Of a stretch of 64,000 nt of DNA, positions 35,993-45,537 are shown in pieces; position 1 is the stretch's first letter; every line of letters starts with the position of its first letter. The stretch comes from Brevundimonas sp. SORGH_AS_0993. GTDB lineage: Bacteria; Pseudomonadota; Alphaproteobacteria; Caulobacterales; Caulobacteraceae. The notes beneath the pieces were generated by a model. The model searched no databases. It worked only from the letters and a program-made list of their open reading frames with translations, and had not been told where the DNA came from. Position numbers and translations under genes: made by a program. Where the stretch lies: NCBI RefSeq assembly GCF_030818545.1, contig NZ_JAUTAH010000001.1, positions 625,001 to 689,000 of the forward strand, in the 5' to 3' direction.

Positions 35993-38452
35993 TCAAGCGT
36001 CCACCTGGACCGCCACCGCCGCCGCAACCTCGGCGTGAAGATCTATTTCGGTATCACCGGCGTCGATCGTCACCACGAGAGCATATCGCATGCTGCGGTT
36101 CACCCGATCCTTGACGCCCTTCCACCAGCCGCCGACCGGAAACACCGCGAGACCGTTTCGATCCGCAAAGTCCGCCGCGGCACCTCGCCATTCATCAACG
36201 TGAAGCGATCCGGCGGAAATCGACCGTTCGCCAAGCACGCGCGCCGCATCGACCTCGGGGACATCCACCCCAGCCTCCTCATCTAGAGAAGCCAGTTGGT
36301 TGATCCGGGCAGCGAACTGCATCGATGTTTCATTCCGCAGCTGAAAACCGAACCGCAAGCCTGCGGACCGGTAGCGCGCCGCCAGGATCGATCCGGCCGC
36401 GTTGGGGTTGGGTTCCACGAAGTAAGACAGGGTGGCGCGCACCCGAACCTGATGCGCGCCCAATTCCAGTAGGGCGTCTCGCGGCCATGGGAGCGTGTAG
36501 AAGTCCGCCTCCTTGGAGGTCGCATGGGTTGCGCCTTTCGGCTTCTTGAAAGGCTGAATCTCGCGCTGCGCGACCAGGGCCAGACTATTGCTGGCCGAAG
36601 CCGCCGCACGGTCAAGGCTGGGAACCCCATATCCGAAATGGCGCAACCAGCGGAGCCGCTCCGACTTGCTGTTCGTCTGCAGCAGGCGTGTCTCCATCCA
36701 TGGCGACCAACGAGCGCTATGTACGAGGAGAGCCCGTATCGTTTCTGGCCAGAGGTCGCCGTGTTTCGACCAAAGGCCTGCTGCCATGCCGGATCCGACG
36801 GCAGTTGCGGCACTGGTCGCCCAGGACACTGAAAGCGGATCAGTGACGGGGGATGCGCTCGTCGTCAGCAACGAAAGCGACGGCATGCCGCTTAGCATGC
36901 TCTCGTCAGCGGGATCGATGCCGCGGTTCCCGGCCTCGACGACCAGTTCCGGCTTGATCGGTGCGACACCCCTATTCCAAGCCGAAGAAATGCGGCTGTA
37001 GGGGCTCAGCGCGCCGGCTTCAGCGGCGACCTTCCAAGCCTCGTATCCCTTGTCGACCACCTCGACCTTGTCGGTGACGCCACCGATGGTCAGGACATTC
37101 CAGGCCTGAGCGGGATCCTCGATCTCGAAATCTTCCCATTGCTCCAGATCCGTGAGGGTGACATCGTCTTGCAGATTTCCCGCTGAAACCATGATCAGCC
37201 GGTCTGGTGCCTGCGGGCCCGGTTCGGCGCATTCGAAGGCTGCGGCGTCCAAGGCCGCGCTCCAGCTGGTCGCTCTTGGGCCGTGCACACCGATCTGGGT
37301 GACCGCGAGGCAGTAAATCCGGCGTGTCTGCGGAAAGGCGATTTCCGGAATTGCGATCGCCTGAGCGGTGATGAGGCCGAAGTTTCCCGGATCGGTGGCC
37401 GGCAGGGTCGGCGGATGGACGAGCTTGACGGATTCCAGTGTGTAGTCGATCGGGATGGGCGCATGAGTCTGAAAGACCGGCGACAGGTCGCCGAACGCAG
37501 CGAGGCCGGCCATCTCGGAACCGTGTCCGTCATGGTCGTCGAACCCCCACTCCCTCTTGACGGTGAAGCGACGGTCAGGAGGTAGGACGGGCGCGATCAT
37601 CGCATGGGCGATATTGACGCCCGTATCGAGGACGCACAGCGCCGTGCCTGAGGCGTCGGCGGCGCGTTCAAGGCGCTCGACCGCCTCGTCGACCCAGCCA
37701 TGTTGGTCCGGCCGTTTCAACCCCATGAAATAAGCGGCCGTATCTCGCCCCATGCGAAGTTCGGCGACGGCGTCGCAACTGGCGACTAGACGCGAAATCG
37801 CATCTCGTGTCCCATGGACGTAGATCAGAACCCGCTCGGGGAAGACAAGCTGGTCGCCGGCGACGGGAAGGCCGAGCGCCTGTGCTTTGGTCACGGCGTT
37901 CTGGACGCGATCCTGCCAGCACCACAGCTCCCACCAGGTGCTGGTGTGGGGCTCCGGCAGGGCGCGGCTGTCCGTCCAGAGATTCTCAAGACGCGCCTCG
38001 AAGAAGCGTTCGATCGGCGCGAAGCGTCCATCGTGCCGCGGCTTGCCCGCCGCAGTCCGCTCCTGACCGTATTCGTTCAGCCTGGCGGTGACGAATTCGC
38101 GCGCTGCGTCAGGCACGAAAAGCGTCCCGCGAACCGAACCGCTTTCAGTCCGGTCCAGCGCGCTGACCCGCACACCTTGCGTTTTCCACTCTAGATCCGG
38201 CGCAGGACCGTTGGGCGCGGTTTCCACGCCGACATAGGCACCCGGTTCCCCGACGGTGGCGTCGCGCTCGCCGAGAAGGCGGGCTGAGGCAGCTTCAATC
38301 GCCGATGCGAAGTCACGGCTGAGAGCCTCGGCATGCGCTGCTGCGATCCGGGCGTAGTCCCGGGGAACAACGGCGAGATTGGGTCTGCGATAGGCTTCAG
38401 CCGTAGCAAAGGATTCGACGCGGATATGGCGCCGATTGTAGGCACTGGGCAT
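35993..38452 (-). CDS. ietS: Subtilisin-like serine protease, IetS-type
   Basis: This 819-aa S8-family protease has catalytic Asp276 (LCVLDTGVN), His310 (DDHDGHGSEMAGL), oxyanion Asn426 (SAGN) and Ser547 (WATSAATAVGSGMAA). About 265 residues precede the catalytic domain and about 250 follow it. No signal peptide is visible, so it should act in the cytoplasm. With the adjacent AAA-ATPase it matches the IetAS pair, known as a plasmid-stabilising toxin-antitoxin and as an anti-phage system. In that pair the protease is the toxic part. It starts 19 bases after the ATPase stop. Confidence 0.83.
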   Translation of the reverse strand: MPSAYNRRHIRVESFATAEAYRRPNLAVVPRDYARIAAAHAEALSRDFASAIEAASARLLGERDATVGEPGAYVGVETAPNGPAPDLEWKTQGVRVSALDRTESGSVRGTLFVPDAAREFVTARLNEYGQERTAAGKPRHDGRFAPIERFFEARLENLWTDSRALPEPHTSTWWELWCWQDRVQNAVTKAQALGLPVAGDQLVFPERVLIYVHGTRDAISRLVASCDAVAELRMGRDTAAYFMGLKRPDQHGWVDEAVERLERAADASGTALCVLDTGVNIAHAMIAPVLPPDRRFTVKREWGFDDHDGHGSEMAGLAAFGDLSPVFQTHAPIPIDYTLESVKLVHPPTLPATDPGNFGLITAQAIAIPEIAFPQTRRIYCLAVTQIGVHGPRATSWSAALDAAAFECAEPGPQAPDRLIMVSAGNLQDDVTLTDLEQWEDFEIEDPAQAWNVLTIGGVTDKVEVVDKGYEAWKVAAEAGALSPYSRISSAWNRGVAPIKPELVVEAGNRGIDPADESMLSGMPSLSLLTTSASPVTDPLSVSWATSAATAVGSGMAAGLWSKHGDLWPETIRALLVHSARWSPWMETRLLQTNSKSERLRWLRHFGYGVPSLDRAAASASNSLALVAQREIQPFKKPKGATHATSKEADFYTLPWPRDALLELGAHQVRVRATLSYFVEPNPNAAGSILAARYRSAGLRFGFQLRNETSMQFAARINQLASLDEEAGVDVPEVDAARVLGERSISAGSLHVDEWRGAAADFADRNGLAVFPVGGWWKGVKDRVNRSMRYALVVTIDAGDTEIDLHAEVAAAVAVQVDA

Positions 38453-38471
38453 GCGCCCCCCGATTCATCAA

Positions 38472-39479
38472 CTATGAGTTGATGAATACGTCAGTCATTA
38501 CGTCTCGCATAGCCCGTCGAGATTGCAGCGCGACTTCGACGTCCGCCACACGCGCTTTCTGCCGATCGGCCATGATGGCGACCTTGACCGCCTCGTCCGC
38601 CGCCCGAGCCAGTTCGCCGTAACTGAGCCCATCAGCCTGTTCGGCCACGCGGCTCCAGCTCCCCGTACGCGGCTTAAGCTTTCCGAGCCGTGACTGGATC
38701 AGGGCGACGGCTTCGTCGGCGCTAGGAAGGCCGTACTCTATGATGTCGTCGAATCTGCGCAGCAGGGCGCGATCAAGGAGCTCGGGATGGTTAGTCGCGG
38801 CGACTACGACGCTGTCAGTAGCGTTGCTCTCCTCCATGAATTGGAGAAAAGAGTTCAGTACGCGCCGAATTTCGCCGACGTCATTGTCGGCCGATCGACG
38901 TCCGCCAATCGCATCGAATTCGTCGAACAGATAGACACCCCGCATCTGGTTGATCTGATCGAAGACGAGACGCAGCTTCGCCGCCGTCTCTCCAAGGAAC
39001 CGGGTGATCACCGTGTCGAGACGGATGGTGAAGAGCGGTAGGTGAAGCGTGCCGGCGAGCGCGCTCGCCGTCAGGGTCTTGCCCGAACCGGGGGGGCCGA
39101 CGAGGAGCAGGCGAGAGTTGGGACTCTGGCCGTACCGGCGAAGCATGTCCCGTCGCTGCTGCTGAGCGACGAGCCCAGCGAGCCTCTCGGAGATAGCCGG
39201 TGTTAGGGTCATGTCGTCGAGCGTGACCCGGCTGCGGGTCTCTGTCATCAATCCATCGAGCGCACCACGAGGGCGACTGATTGAGGCGACGGCCGTCGCT
39301 TTCGGCACCGGCGTTTTGCGACCGATGTCGTCGGCGATCTTCTGCAACGCCTTAGCGGTATTCGCATGGCCTAGGCGCGATTCCGTTGCGGCCATCTGCA
39401 AAGCGATCGTGCGAATCCGCTCATCGTCGCCGTCGACGTGGCCGGCGAGCATTGCGATGACCTGCTTGGCTGAAGGCAT
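38472..39479 (-). CDS. ietA: AAA-family ATPase, IetA-type
   Basis: This 335-aa ATPase has a helical N-terminus (MPSAKQVIAMLAGHVDGDDE), Walker A GPPGSGKT at 128-135, Walker B VYLFDEFDA at 182-190, sensor-1 ATN at 228-230 and an arginine-finger RRF at 241-243. The open frame extends to 39584, but ATG 39479 gives the start seen in this ATPase family. In IetAS the ATPase restrains or regulates the protease. The promoter should lie between 39480 and the IS element at 39671. Confidence 0.83.
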   Translation of the reverse strand: MPSAKQVIAMLAGHVDGDDERIRTIALQMAATESRLGHANTAKALQKIADDIGRKTPVPKATAVASISRPRGALDGLMTETRSRVTLDDMTLTPAISERLAGLVAQQQRRDMLRRYGQSPNSRLLLVGPPGSGKTLTASALAGTLHLPLFTIRLDTVITRFLGETAAKLRLVFDQINQMRGVYLFDEFDAIGGRRSADNDVGEIRRVLNSFLQFMEESNATDSVVVAATNHPELLDRALLRRFDDIIEYGLPSADEAVALIQSRLGKLKPRTGSWSRVAEQADGLSYGELARAADEAVKVAIMADRQKARVADVEVALQSRRAMRDVMTDVFINS

Positions 39480-39670
39480 GGTGAATCCCGTACTCTCGGC
39501 GCGGCCGCCGACGTCGCTCTCTAACTCAACCCTACCGTGATTCAAGGTAGAGTTTCCACGACCAACGTGCGGCGAATGAAACACGCCGATGCAGGATGAG
39601 GCTAGCGTGAACTGACAGCACTAGCGTAGGCCTGCCCGGTGGCGGACTTCGCCAACGGCTGCAAAGAGTC

Positions 39671-41238
39671 GAGGCTGTGTGAAAAGGCGATCGGCGAATT
39701 AGCTTATCCTGCTGAGGTCAGCAGGAGGTGGGTTATGAGCCGCTTCGTTCAGGGTGCCGATCGCCGGCAGCAGACGCTGCTTCCCGAGTGTCTTGACGAC
39801 TATGTGGCCGAGGATAATCCGGTCCGTGTGGTTGATGTCTTCGTCGACGAACTGGATATGAAGGGTCTGGGGTTCGAGGGCATGACGCCGGCGGCGACTG
39901 GCCGTCCGGCATATCACCCGGCCATGTTGCTGAAGCTCTACGTCTACGGCTACTTGAACAAGGTGCAGTCCAGCCGGCGACTGGAGCGTGAGGCGCAGCG
40001 CAACGTCGAACTGATGTGGCTGACGGGACGGCTGGCGCCCAATCACAAGACCATCGCCGACTTCCGCCGCGAGAATGGCTCGGCGATCCAGGCGGCGTGC
40101 GCCCAGTTCGTGGTGCTGTGCCGACAGTTGGGCCTGTTCGGATCGGCGCTGGTCGCCATCGACGGCTCGAAGTTCAAGGCGGTGAACACCCGCGACAGGA
40201 ACTTCACCGCCTACAAGGTGAAGCGCCGGATCGAGCAGGTCGCCGAGCACATCGCCAGCTATCTACAGGACCTCGACACGGCCGACCGCCACGAGGGCGA
40301 AGCGGCCGAGGCGCGCTCCGGGCGACTGGTCAGGTTGAGCGACTGCGGGCCCAGATGGCGATGCTGAAGGCCATGGAGGCCGAGGTCGAGGCGTCGCCTG
40401 ACGGCCAAATCTCTCTGACCGACCCCGACGCCCGCGCTATGGCGACATCGGGTCGGGGGAGTGGAATTGTCGGCTACAACGTCCAGTCCGCCGTCGAAGG
40501 CGAGCATCACCTGATTGTTGCTCATGAGGTGGTGATGACCGGCTCGGACAAGCAGCAGCTGGCGAACATGGCGGGTCAGGCCAAGGACGCAATGGGCGTG
40601 GAGAGGCTCGATGTGCTGGCCGACCGAGGCTACTTCTCCGGCGAAGAGATCCTGGCATGCGAGGCCCTGGGCGCGACGCCCTTCGTGCTAAAGACGCTGA
40701 CGTCAGGCGCAAAAGCGAACGGGCGCTTCGGCAAGCAAGACTTCGTCTATCTGCCTGATCAAGACGTCTACCGTTGCCCGGCCGGCTCCCTGCTTTCATA
40801 CCACATGACCGTCGTCGAAAGAGGCATGACGCTGCATCGGTACTGGGATCGCGCCAGTTGCGCCGGCTGCTCCCTGAAGGCCCAATGCACGCCAAGTATT
40901 GAGGGGCGCGTCACCCGCTGGGAGCATGAAGCCGTGATCGACGCGCTCCAGACCCGGATGGACCTAAGGCCCCGGGCCATGCGAGAGCGACGAAGCCTGG
41001 TCGAACACCCGTTCGGGACGATCAAGGCCTGGATGGGCCACACCCACTTCGTGATGAAGCGACTATCCAACGTGAAGACCGAGATCGGCCTCCACATCCT
41101 GGCCTACAACATGAAGCGGGTGATAGCGGTACTGGGAGCTAAACCGCTGATGGAGGCGATTAGGGCCTGAAACGATGGTCCCTTGCACCTCGGCACCTGA
41201 CGCCCGCTGAACGGCTCCGCGCGTTTTTACACAGCCTC
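39671..41238. mobile_element. IS1182-family insertion sequence
   Basis: This 1568-bp element is bounded by 19-bp imperfect terminal inverted repeats. The left end begins GAGGCTGTGTGAAAAGGCG (39671-39689), and the right end (41220-41238) matches its complement at 17 of 19 bases. A 4-bp direct duplication AGTC flanks it at 39667-39670 and 41239-41242. The single transposase gene inside is frameshifted. The element inserted into one copy of the 16-bp repeat that flanks IetAS, so it arrived after that repeat was formed. Confidence 0.88.
39735..41170 (+). pseudogene. IS1182-family transposase, frameshifted
   Basis: The 5' part (39735-40367) encodes the N-terminal domain (RQQTLLPECLDDYVAEDNPV, RPAYHPAMLLKLYVYGYLN, VAIDGSKFKAVN). 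The 3' part continues in another frame to 41170 with the DDE-domain sequence (GIVGYNVQSAVE, LADRGYFSGEEIL, RRSLVEHPFGTIKAWMG). The frame change lies between about 40300 and 40345 and corresponds to loss of one base. Transposases of this family are normally one frame, so this copy is probably inactive. The ATG at 39735 follows AGGAGGT. Confidence 0.85.
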
Positions 41239-41242
41239 AGTC

Positions 41243-41253
41243 AGGCACGGTCA
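41243..41253 (+). repeat. Right copy (3' part) of the 16-bp direct repeat flanking IetAS
   Basis: AGGCACGGTCA here joins to GAGTC at 39666-39670 when the IS and one AGTC duplicate are removed, regenerating GAGTCAGGCACGGTCA as at 35825. The following GACTC makes this copy also partly palindromic (GAGTC...GACTC). Confidence 0.6.
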
Positions 41254-41256
41254 GAC

Positions 41257-41385
41257 TCAGCCCTTCGCGTCTGACCGAATAGGTGTGAGGGTGGTTTCGA
41301 AGCGGTCCATGAGGTTCGAATAGATCCGCTCGCAGACCCGGTTGAACCGGGGCGAACCGAGGCGGAGCCTATATAACGCTCGCAC
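41257..41385 (-). CDS. Possible small protein, unknown function
   Basis: A 42-codon frame on the - strand starts at GTG 41385 and ends at 41257. Its product (RFNRVCERIYSNLMDRFETT and a short tail) has more protein-like composition than most shadows. It fills the gap between the IS element and traG. It may instead be the 3' remnant of a larger gene cut by the cargo insertion. No family was recognised. Confidence 0.3.
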   Translation of the reverse strand: MRALYRLRLGSPRFNRVCERIYSNLMDRFETTLTPIRSDAKG

Positions 41386-41453
41386 CCGGTTTGGCCTGAA
41401 TCCTGACCCCGATCCGCGCCGCATCCCGCCGCGCCGGAGTCGGGAGACCGGGC

Positions 41454-43499
41454 GTGACCCCCACCAAGCTGCTCATCGGCCAGATTATCGTCTGCTTCGG
41501 CATGGTGATCTTCGGCGTCTGGGCCGCGACCCAATGGGCCGCCGCCATGCTGGGCTATCAGGCGCAGCTCGGCGCGCCATGGCTGATCGCCTTCGACCTG
41601 CCGGTCTATCGCCCTTGGGCGCTGTTCGGCTGGTGGTATCACTACGAGGCCTATGCTCCGGAGGTGTTCGACAAGGCCGGCATGCTGGCCGGGGCCTCGG
41701 GCTTCCTCGCCTGCGGGGCCGCGATCGCGGGGTCGCTGTGGCGGGCGCGGCAGAACCGCAACGTCACCACCTACGGCTCCTCGCGCTGGGCGACCCGCCG
41801 CGAGCTCGACCAGGCCGGACTGTTCAAGGACGCGGGCGTCTTCCTCGGCCGCCAGGGCGGCAATTACCTGCGCCACGACGGCCCGGAGCATGTCATGGCC
41901 TTCGCACCGACCCGTTCGGGCAAGGGCGTGGGCCTCGTCGTGCCGACCCTGCTGTCATGGACGGGCTCCGTCGTCATCCACGACATCAAGGGCGAGAACT
42001 GGACCCTGACAGCCGGTTGGCGCGCGCGCTTTTCGCACTCCCTGCTGTTCAATCCGACCGACCCCCGTTCAGCCCGATACAATCCGCTGCTGGAAGTGAG
42101 GAAGGGTGCGGACGAGGTCCGCGACGTCCAGAACATCGCCGACATCCTCGTCGATCCCGAAGGCGCGCTGGAGCGTCGGTCTCACTGGGAGAAGACCAGC
42201 CACTCCCTGCTCGTCGGCGCGATCCTGCACGTCCTCTACGCCGAGGAGGAAAAGACCCTCGCGCGCGTAGCGACCTTCCTGTCCGATCCCCAGCGCAGCT
42301 TCGCCCACACCCTGCGGCGGATGATGGCGACCAACCACCTGGGCACGAAGGAGAAGCCCCAGGTCCATCCGGTCGTCGCCTCCGCCGCGCGCGAAGTGCT
42401 GAACAAGTCCGAGAACGAACGCTCGGGCGTGCTGTCCACGGCGATGTCCTTTCTCGGCCTCTACCGCGATCCGGTGGTGGCCCAGACCACGGCCGCCTGC
42501 GATTGGCGCATCGCCGATCTGGTCGACGCCCCGTCGCCGGTCTCCCTCTATCTGGTCATCCCGCCGTCCGACATCAGCCGCACCAAGCCCCTGGTCCGGT
42601 TGGTGCTGAACCAGATCGGCCGCCGCCTGACCGAGCGGCTGGAGGGCGACCCGAAAAAGAGCCGCAAGCACCAACTCCTCATGATGCTCGACGAATTCCC
42701 AGCGCTGGGACGGCTCGACTTCTTCGAGACCGCGCTCGCCTTCATGGCCGGATACGGCATCCGCGCCTATCTGATCGCCCAGTCGCTGAACCAGATTTCC
42801 AAGGCCTACGGCGAAAACAACGCCATCCTGGACAACTGCCATGTCCGCATCGCTTTCAGCTCCAACGACGAACGGACAGCCAAGCGGATTTCGGACGCGC
42901 TCGGCACCGCCACTGAACTGCGCGCCCAGCGCAACTACGCCGGCCACCGTCTGGCGCCCTGGCTCTCCCACGTCATGGTCAGCCGCCAGGAGACCGCCCG
43001 CCCGCTCCTGACCCCCGGCGAGGTGATGCAGCTTCCGCCCGCCGACGAACTGGTCATGGTCTCCGGCCTGGCGCCGATCCGGGCCAAGAAGCTGCGCTAC
43101 TACGAGGATCGCAACTTCACGTCGAGGGTCGTGTCGCCGCCCAGCCTCGACACAAACGATGGCGTCTATGCCGATCGCCCCAAGCCTCGGCCCGACGATT
43201 GGGACGGCCGGGTCCGCGCGCCGCACGCCGGCCTTGCCGCGATGGCCGACGACGAGATCGCCGACGCCGTCGCGGACGAGGGCGGGCTCCAGCAGCAGCG
43301 TCATCCCGGTCTCGCCGAGGAAGAAGCCGCCGTGCGAGCGAGAACGCCGGAACCCGAGACACTTCCCGGAGACGAAGACGAGACCGATCCGGCCCTCGAC
43401 CGCCGCGCGCTCAGCGATGTCGCCCGCGCCCACGCCATGAACAGCGGCGCACCGCACGACGCCGGTCATCGCGGCGACGACCTGCTGCCGAGCTTCTGA
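41454..43499 (+). CDS. traG: TraG/VirD4-type coupling protein
   Basis: This 681-aa inner-membrane ATPase links the relaxosome to the type IV secretion channel. Two transmembrane segments lie at about 7-30 and 76-96. Walker A is APTRSGKG at 151-158 and Walker B LLMMLDEFPALG has Asp413-Glu414. A variable acidic tail follows from about 560. GTG 41454 with an upstream GGGAGA is the start. It opens the tra/trb operon that runs uninterrupted to 53310. Confidence 0.92.
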   Translation: MTPTKLLIGQIIVCFGMVIFGVWAATQWAAAMLGYQAQLGAPWLIAFDLPVYRPWALFGWWYHYEAYAPEVFDKAGMLAGASGFLACGAAIAGSLWRARQNRNVTTYGSSRWATRRELDQAGLFKDAGVFLGRQGGNYLRHDGPEHVMAFAPTRSGKGVGLVVPTLLSWTGSVVIHDIKGENWTLTAGWRARFSHSLLFNPTDPRSARYNPLLEVRKGADEVRDVQNIADILVDPEGALERRSHWEKTSHSLLVGAILHVLYAEEEKTLARVATFLSDPQRSFAHTLRRMMATNHLGTKEKPQVHPVVASAAREVLNKSENERSGVLSTAMSFLGLYRDPVVAQTTAACDWRIADLVDAPSPVSLYLVIPPSDISRTKPLVRLVLNQIGRRLTERLEGDPKKSRKHQLLMMLDEFPALGRLDFFETALAFMAGYGIRAYLIAQSLNQISKAYGENNAILDNCHVRIAFSSNDERTAKRISDALGTATELRAQRNYAGHRLAPWLSHVMVSRQETARPLLTPGEVMQLPPADELVMVSGLAPIRAKKLRYYEDRNFTSRVVSPPSLDTNDGVYADRPKPRPDDWDGRVRAPHAGLAAMADDEIADAVADEGGLQQQRHPGLAEEEAAVRARTPEPETLPGDEDETDPALDRRALSDVARAHAMNSGAPHDAGHRGDDLLPSF

Positions 43500-43509
43500 G
43501 GGACCGCCA

Positions 43510-43920
43510 ATGAAACCGCGCCATCACCTCTATCTCGACCCCGAGCTGACAGAGCAGCTCGACGCCCTGGCGAAGAAGCCCGGAACATCGAAGTCGGCCA
43601 TCGTCGCTGACGCCCTGCGCAGCCATTTCCGCCGGCGCGGGATGCGCGAGGTCGACGATCTCCTGAAGGTCAGGCTCGACCGGATCGGCGCGGACCAGCG
43701 CCGGATCGCCCGCGACATGGACGTGCTGCTGGAGAGCCTGTCGCTGTTCATCCGCTACCAGTTCAGCCTGACCGCCCAGATTCCCGAGCCCGACGCCGCC
43801 GCGCGCGCGGTGGGTCGGGATCGCTTCCAGAAGTTCATCGACCAGGTCGGCCGCCGGATCGCCGACAAGCCCGCGCGCGCCGGGCTAGGGGATGCCGCCG
43901 AACCGGGAGAGGCGGCATGA
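43510..43920 (+). CDS. CopG-type ribbon-helix-helix protein
   Basis: This 136-aa protein begins with a ribbon-helix-helix DNA-binding motif (HHLYLDPELTEQLDALAKKP, then SKSAIVADALRSHF). A helical region with RMREVDDLLKVRLDRIGADQ-like sequence follows and may form a coiled coil. It commonly lies between traG and trbB in this element type and probably represses the trb operon. It overlaps the trbB start (ATGA). Confidence 0.8.
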   Translation: MKPRHHLYLDPELTEQLDALAKKPGTSKSAIVADALRSHFRRRGMREVDDLLKVRLDRIGADQRRIARDMDVLLESLSLFIRYQFSLTAQIPEPDAAARAVGRDRFQKFIDQVGRRIADKPARAGLGDAAEPGEAA

Positions 43921-44924
43921 CGCGCGCCAATCCCGTCGCCTTCGACCGCCGCCGCGCCATGCTCCGCACCGCCATGGGGCCGGCGATCGCCGCCGCCCTG
44001 GCCGACCCCGCCGTGATCGAGATCATGGTCAATCCGGACGGCGCGCTCCGGCTCGACCGGCTGGGCGAAGGTCGCGTCGAGACCGGCGTGATCCTCTCGC
44101 CCATGGATGTGGAACGGATCGTTCGCCTGGTCGCCGATCACGTCCGCGTCGAAGTCCATGCCGGCGCCCCGATCGTTTCGGCCGAACTGCCGACCCATCC
44201 GGACGGAGCCGGGGGCGAGCGGTTCGAAGGCCTGCTGCCGCCGGTCGCGAGCGCGCCCTGTTTCGCCATCCGCAAGCCTGCGGTGAAAATCCACCGTCTG
44301 ACCGACTATGTCGCCGAGGGTCTGATCGCGCCGGTTCAGGTCGACCTGCTGCGCCGCGCCGTGGTCGACCGCAAGAACATCCTGATCGCCGGGGGCACCT
44401 CGTCGGGCAAGACCACCTTCGCCAACGCCCTCCTGGCAGAGATGGCCCACCTCGACGAGCGCATCATCCTGATCGAGGACACCCGCGAGCTGCAATGCGC
44501 CGCGCCCGACACGGTGGCGCTCAGGACCCGGCCCGGCGTCGTCGGCATGGCCGACCTCGTCCGCTCCACCCTGCGGCTGCGTCCCGACCGGATCGTCGTC
44601 GGCGAGGTGCGCGGCGCCGAGGCTTTGGACATGCTGAAGGCGTGGAACACCGGCCATCCCGGCGGGATCGCCACCCTGCACGCCAACTCGGCCCACGCCG
44701 CCCTCTACCGGCTCGAACAGCTGGTCGCCGAGGGCGTCGTCACCGTGCCCCGCCGGCTGATCGCCGAAGCGATCGACCTGGTGGTGTTCATCCGCGGCCG
44801 GGGAACCGGGCGCCGGATCGAGACCGTGGCCGAGGTCGGCGGTCTCGACAGCGACGGCGGCTACGCCGTCACCGACCTCAATCCCCCTCAGCTCAAAGCC
44901 CTTCTCAAAGGAGACCTTCCATGA
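43917..44924 (+). CDS. trbB: TrbB, VirB11-type secretion ATPase
   Basis: This 335-aa hexameric traffic ATPase powers pilus assembly and DNA transfer at the inner membrane. It has an N-terminal domain (VIEIMVNPDGALRLDRLGEG), Walker A GGTSSGKTTF with Lys165, an Asp box (IILIEDTRELQC), Walker B (RIVVGEVRGAEALDML) and a His box (HPGGIATLHANSA). It overlaps its neighbours by ATGA on both sides. Confidence 0.93.
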   Translation: MTRANPVAFDRRRAMLRTAMGPAIAAALADPAVIEIMVNPDGALRLDRLGEGRVETGVILSPMDVERIVRLVADHVRVEVHAGAPIVSAELPTHPDGAGGERFEGLLPPVASAPCFAIRKPAVKIHRLTDYVAEGLIAPVQVDLLRRAVVDRKNILIAGGTSSGKTTFANALLAEMAHLDERIILIEDTRELQCAAPDTVALRTRPGVVGMADLVRSTLRLRPDRIVVGEVRGAEALDMLKAWNTGHPGGIATLHANSAHAALYRLEQLVAEGVVTVPRRLIAEAIDLVVFIRGRGTGRRIETVAEVGGLDSDGGYAVTDLNPPQLKALLKGDLP

Positions 44925-45283
44925 CGTCCCTTCAGTTTGCCGTTCTTAAGGCCCGCAACCGCCTTCCCGAACTTCGGCGTCTCGCCGCCGCCAGCCTCCA
45001 ACTGGGGCTTGTCCTCGGCTTCGCGGCGACCGCCCACGCCGCCGGCTCCGGCATGCCATGGGAAGAACCACTGCAACAGGTGCTGGAATCCGTCCAGGGC
45101 CCCGTCGCCAAGATCGTCGCGGTGCTCATCATCATCACGACGGGCCTGGCCCTGGCCTTCGGCGAGACCAGCGGCGGCTTCAGAAAGCTGATCCAGATCG
45201 TCTTCGGTCTCTCGATCGCCTTCGCCGCGTCGAGCTTCTTCCTGTCCTTCTTCTCCTTCGGCGGGGGAGCGCTGATCGCATGA
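44921..45283 (+). CDS. trbC: TrbC, VirB2-type pilin
   Basis: This 120-aa prepilin has a long signal sequence (cleavage near AHAAGSG, about residue 41). Two hydrophobic helices at about 61-80 and 90-110 are separated by a short polar loop (GETSGGFRK). It is probably processed by the TraF-type peptidase at 24188. ATG 44921 overlaps the trbB stop. Confidence 0.88.
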   Translation: MTSLQFAVLKARNRLPELRRLAAASLQLGLVLGFAATAHAAGSGMPWEEPLQQVLESVQGPVAKIVAVLIIITTGLALAFGETSGGFRKLIQIVFGLSIAFAASSFFLSFFSFGGGALIA

Positions 45284-45537
45284 GCATCGAGGGCTTCGAG
45301 GTCCCGCTGCATCGGGCGCTGACCGAGCGGATCCTGCTCGGCGGCGCGCCGCGCGGCGTGGCGATCCTCAACGGCACGCTCGCCGCCGCCCTGGGCCTCG
45401 GGCTCCAGCAATGGATCGCGGGGCTGATCATCTGGCTCGCCGGACACAGCCTCGCGGTGTTCGCCGCCAAGCGCGATCCCGATTTCGCCGCCATCGGCGC
45501 GCGTCACCTCCGCCAGAAGGGGTGGTGGTCATGCTGA
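45280..45537 (+). CDS. trbD: TrbD, VirB3-type membrane protein
   Basis: This 85-aa inner-membrane protein starts with the conserved EGFEVPLHRALTERILLGGAPR. One or two hydrophobic segments follow (about 27-58), then a short tail (DPDFAAIGARHLRQKGWW). It works with the TrbE ATPase. The ends overlap trbC and trbE. Confidence 0.9.
   Translation: MSIEGFEVPLHRALTERILLGGAPRGVAILNGTLAAALGLGLQQWIAGLIIWLAGHSLAVFAAKRDPDFAAIGARHLRQKGWWSC

Noticed and set aside
40300..40367. Programmed frameshift in the IS1182 transposase
   Set aside because: No slippery heptamer is evident and the family normally uses one frame, so a simple one-base loss is the better explanation.
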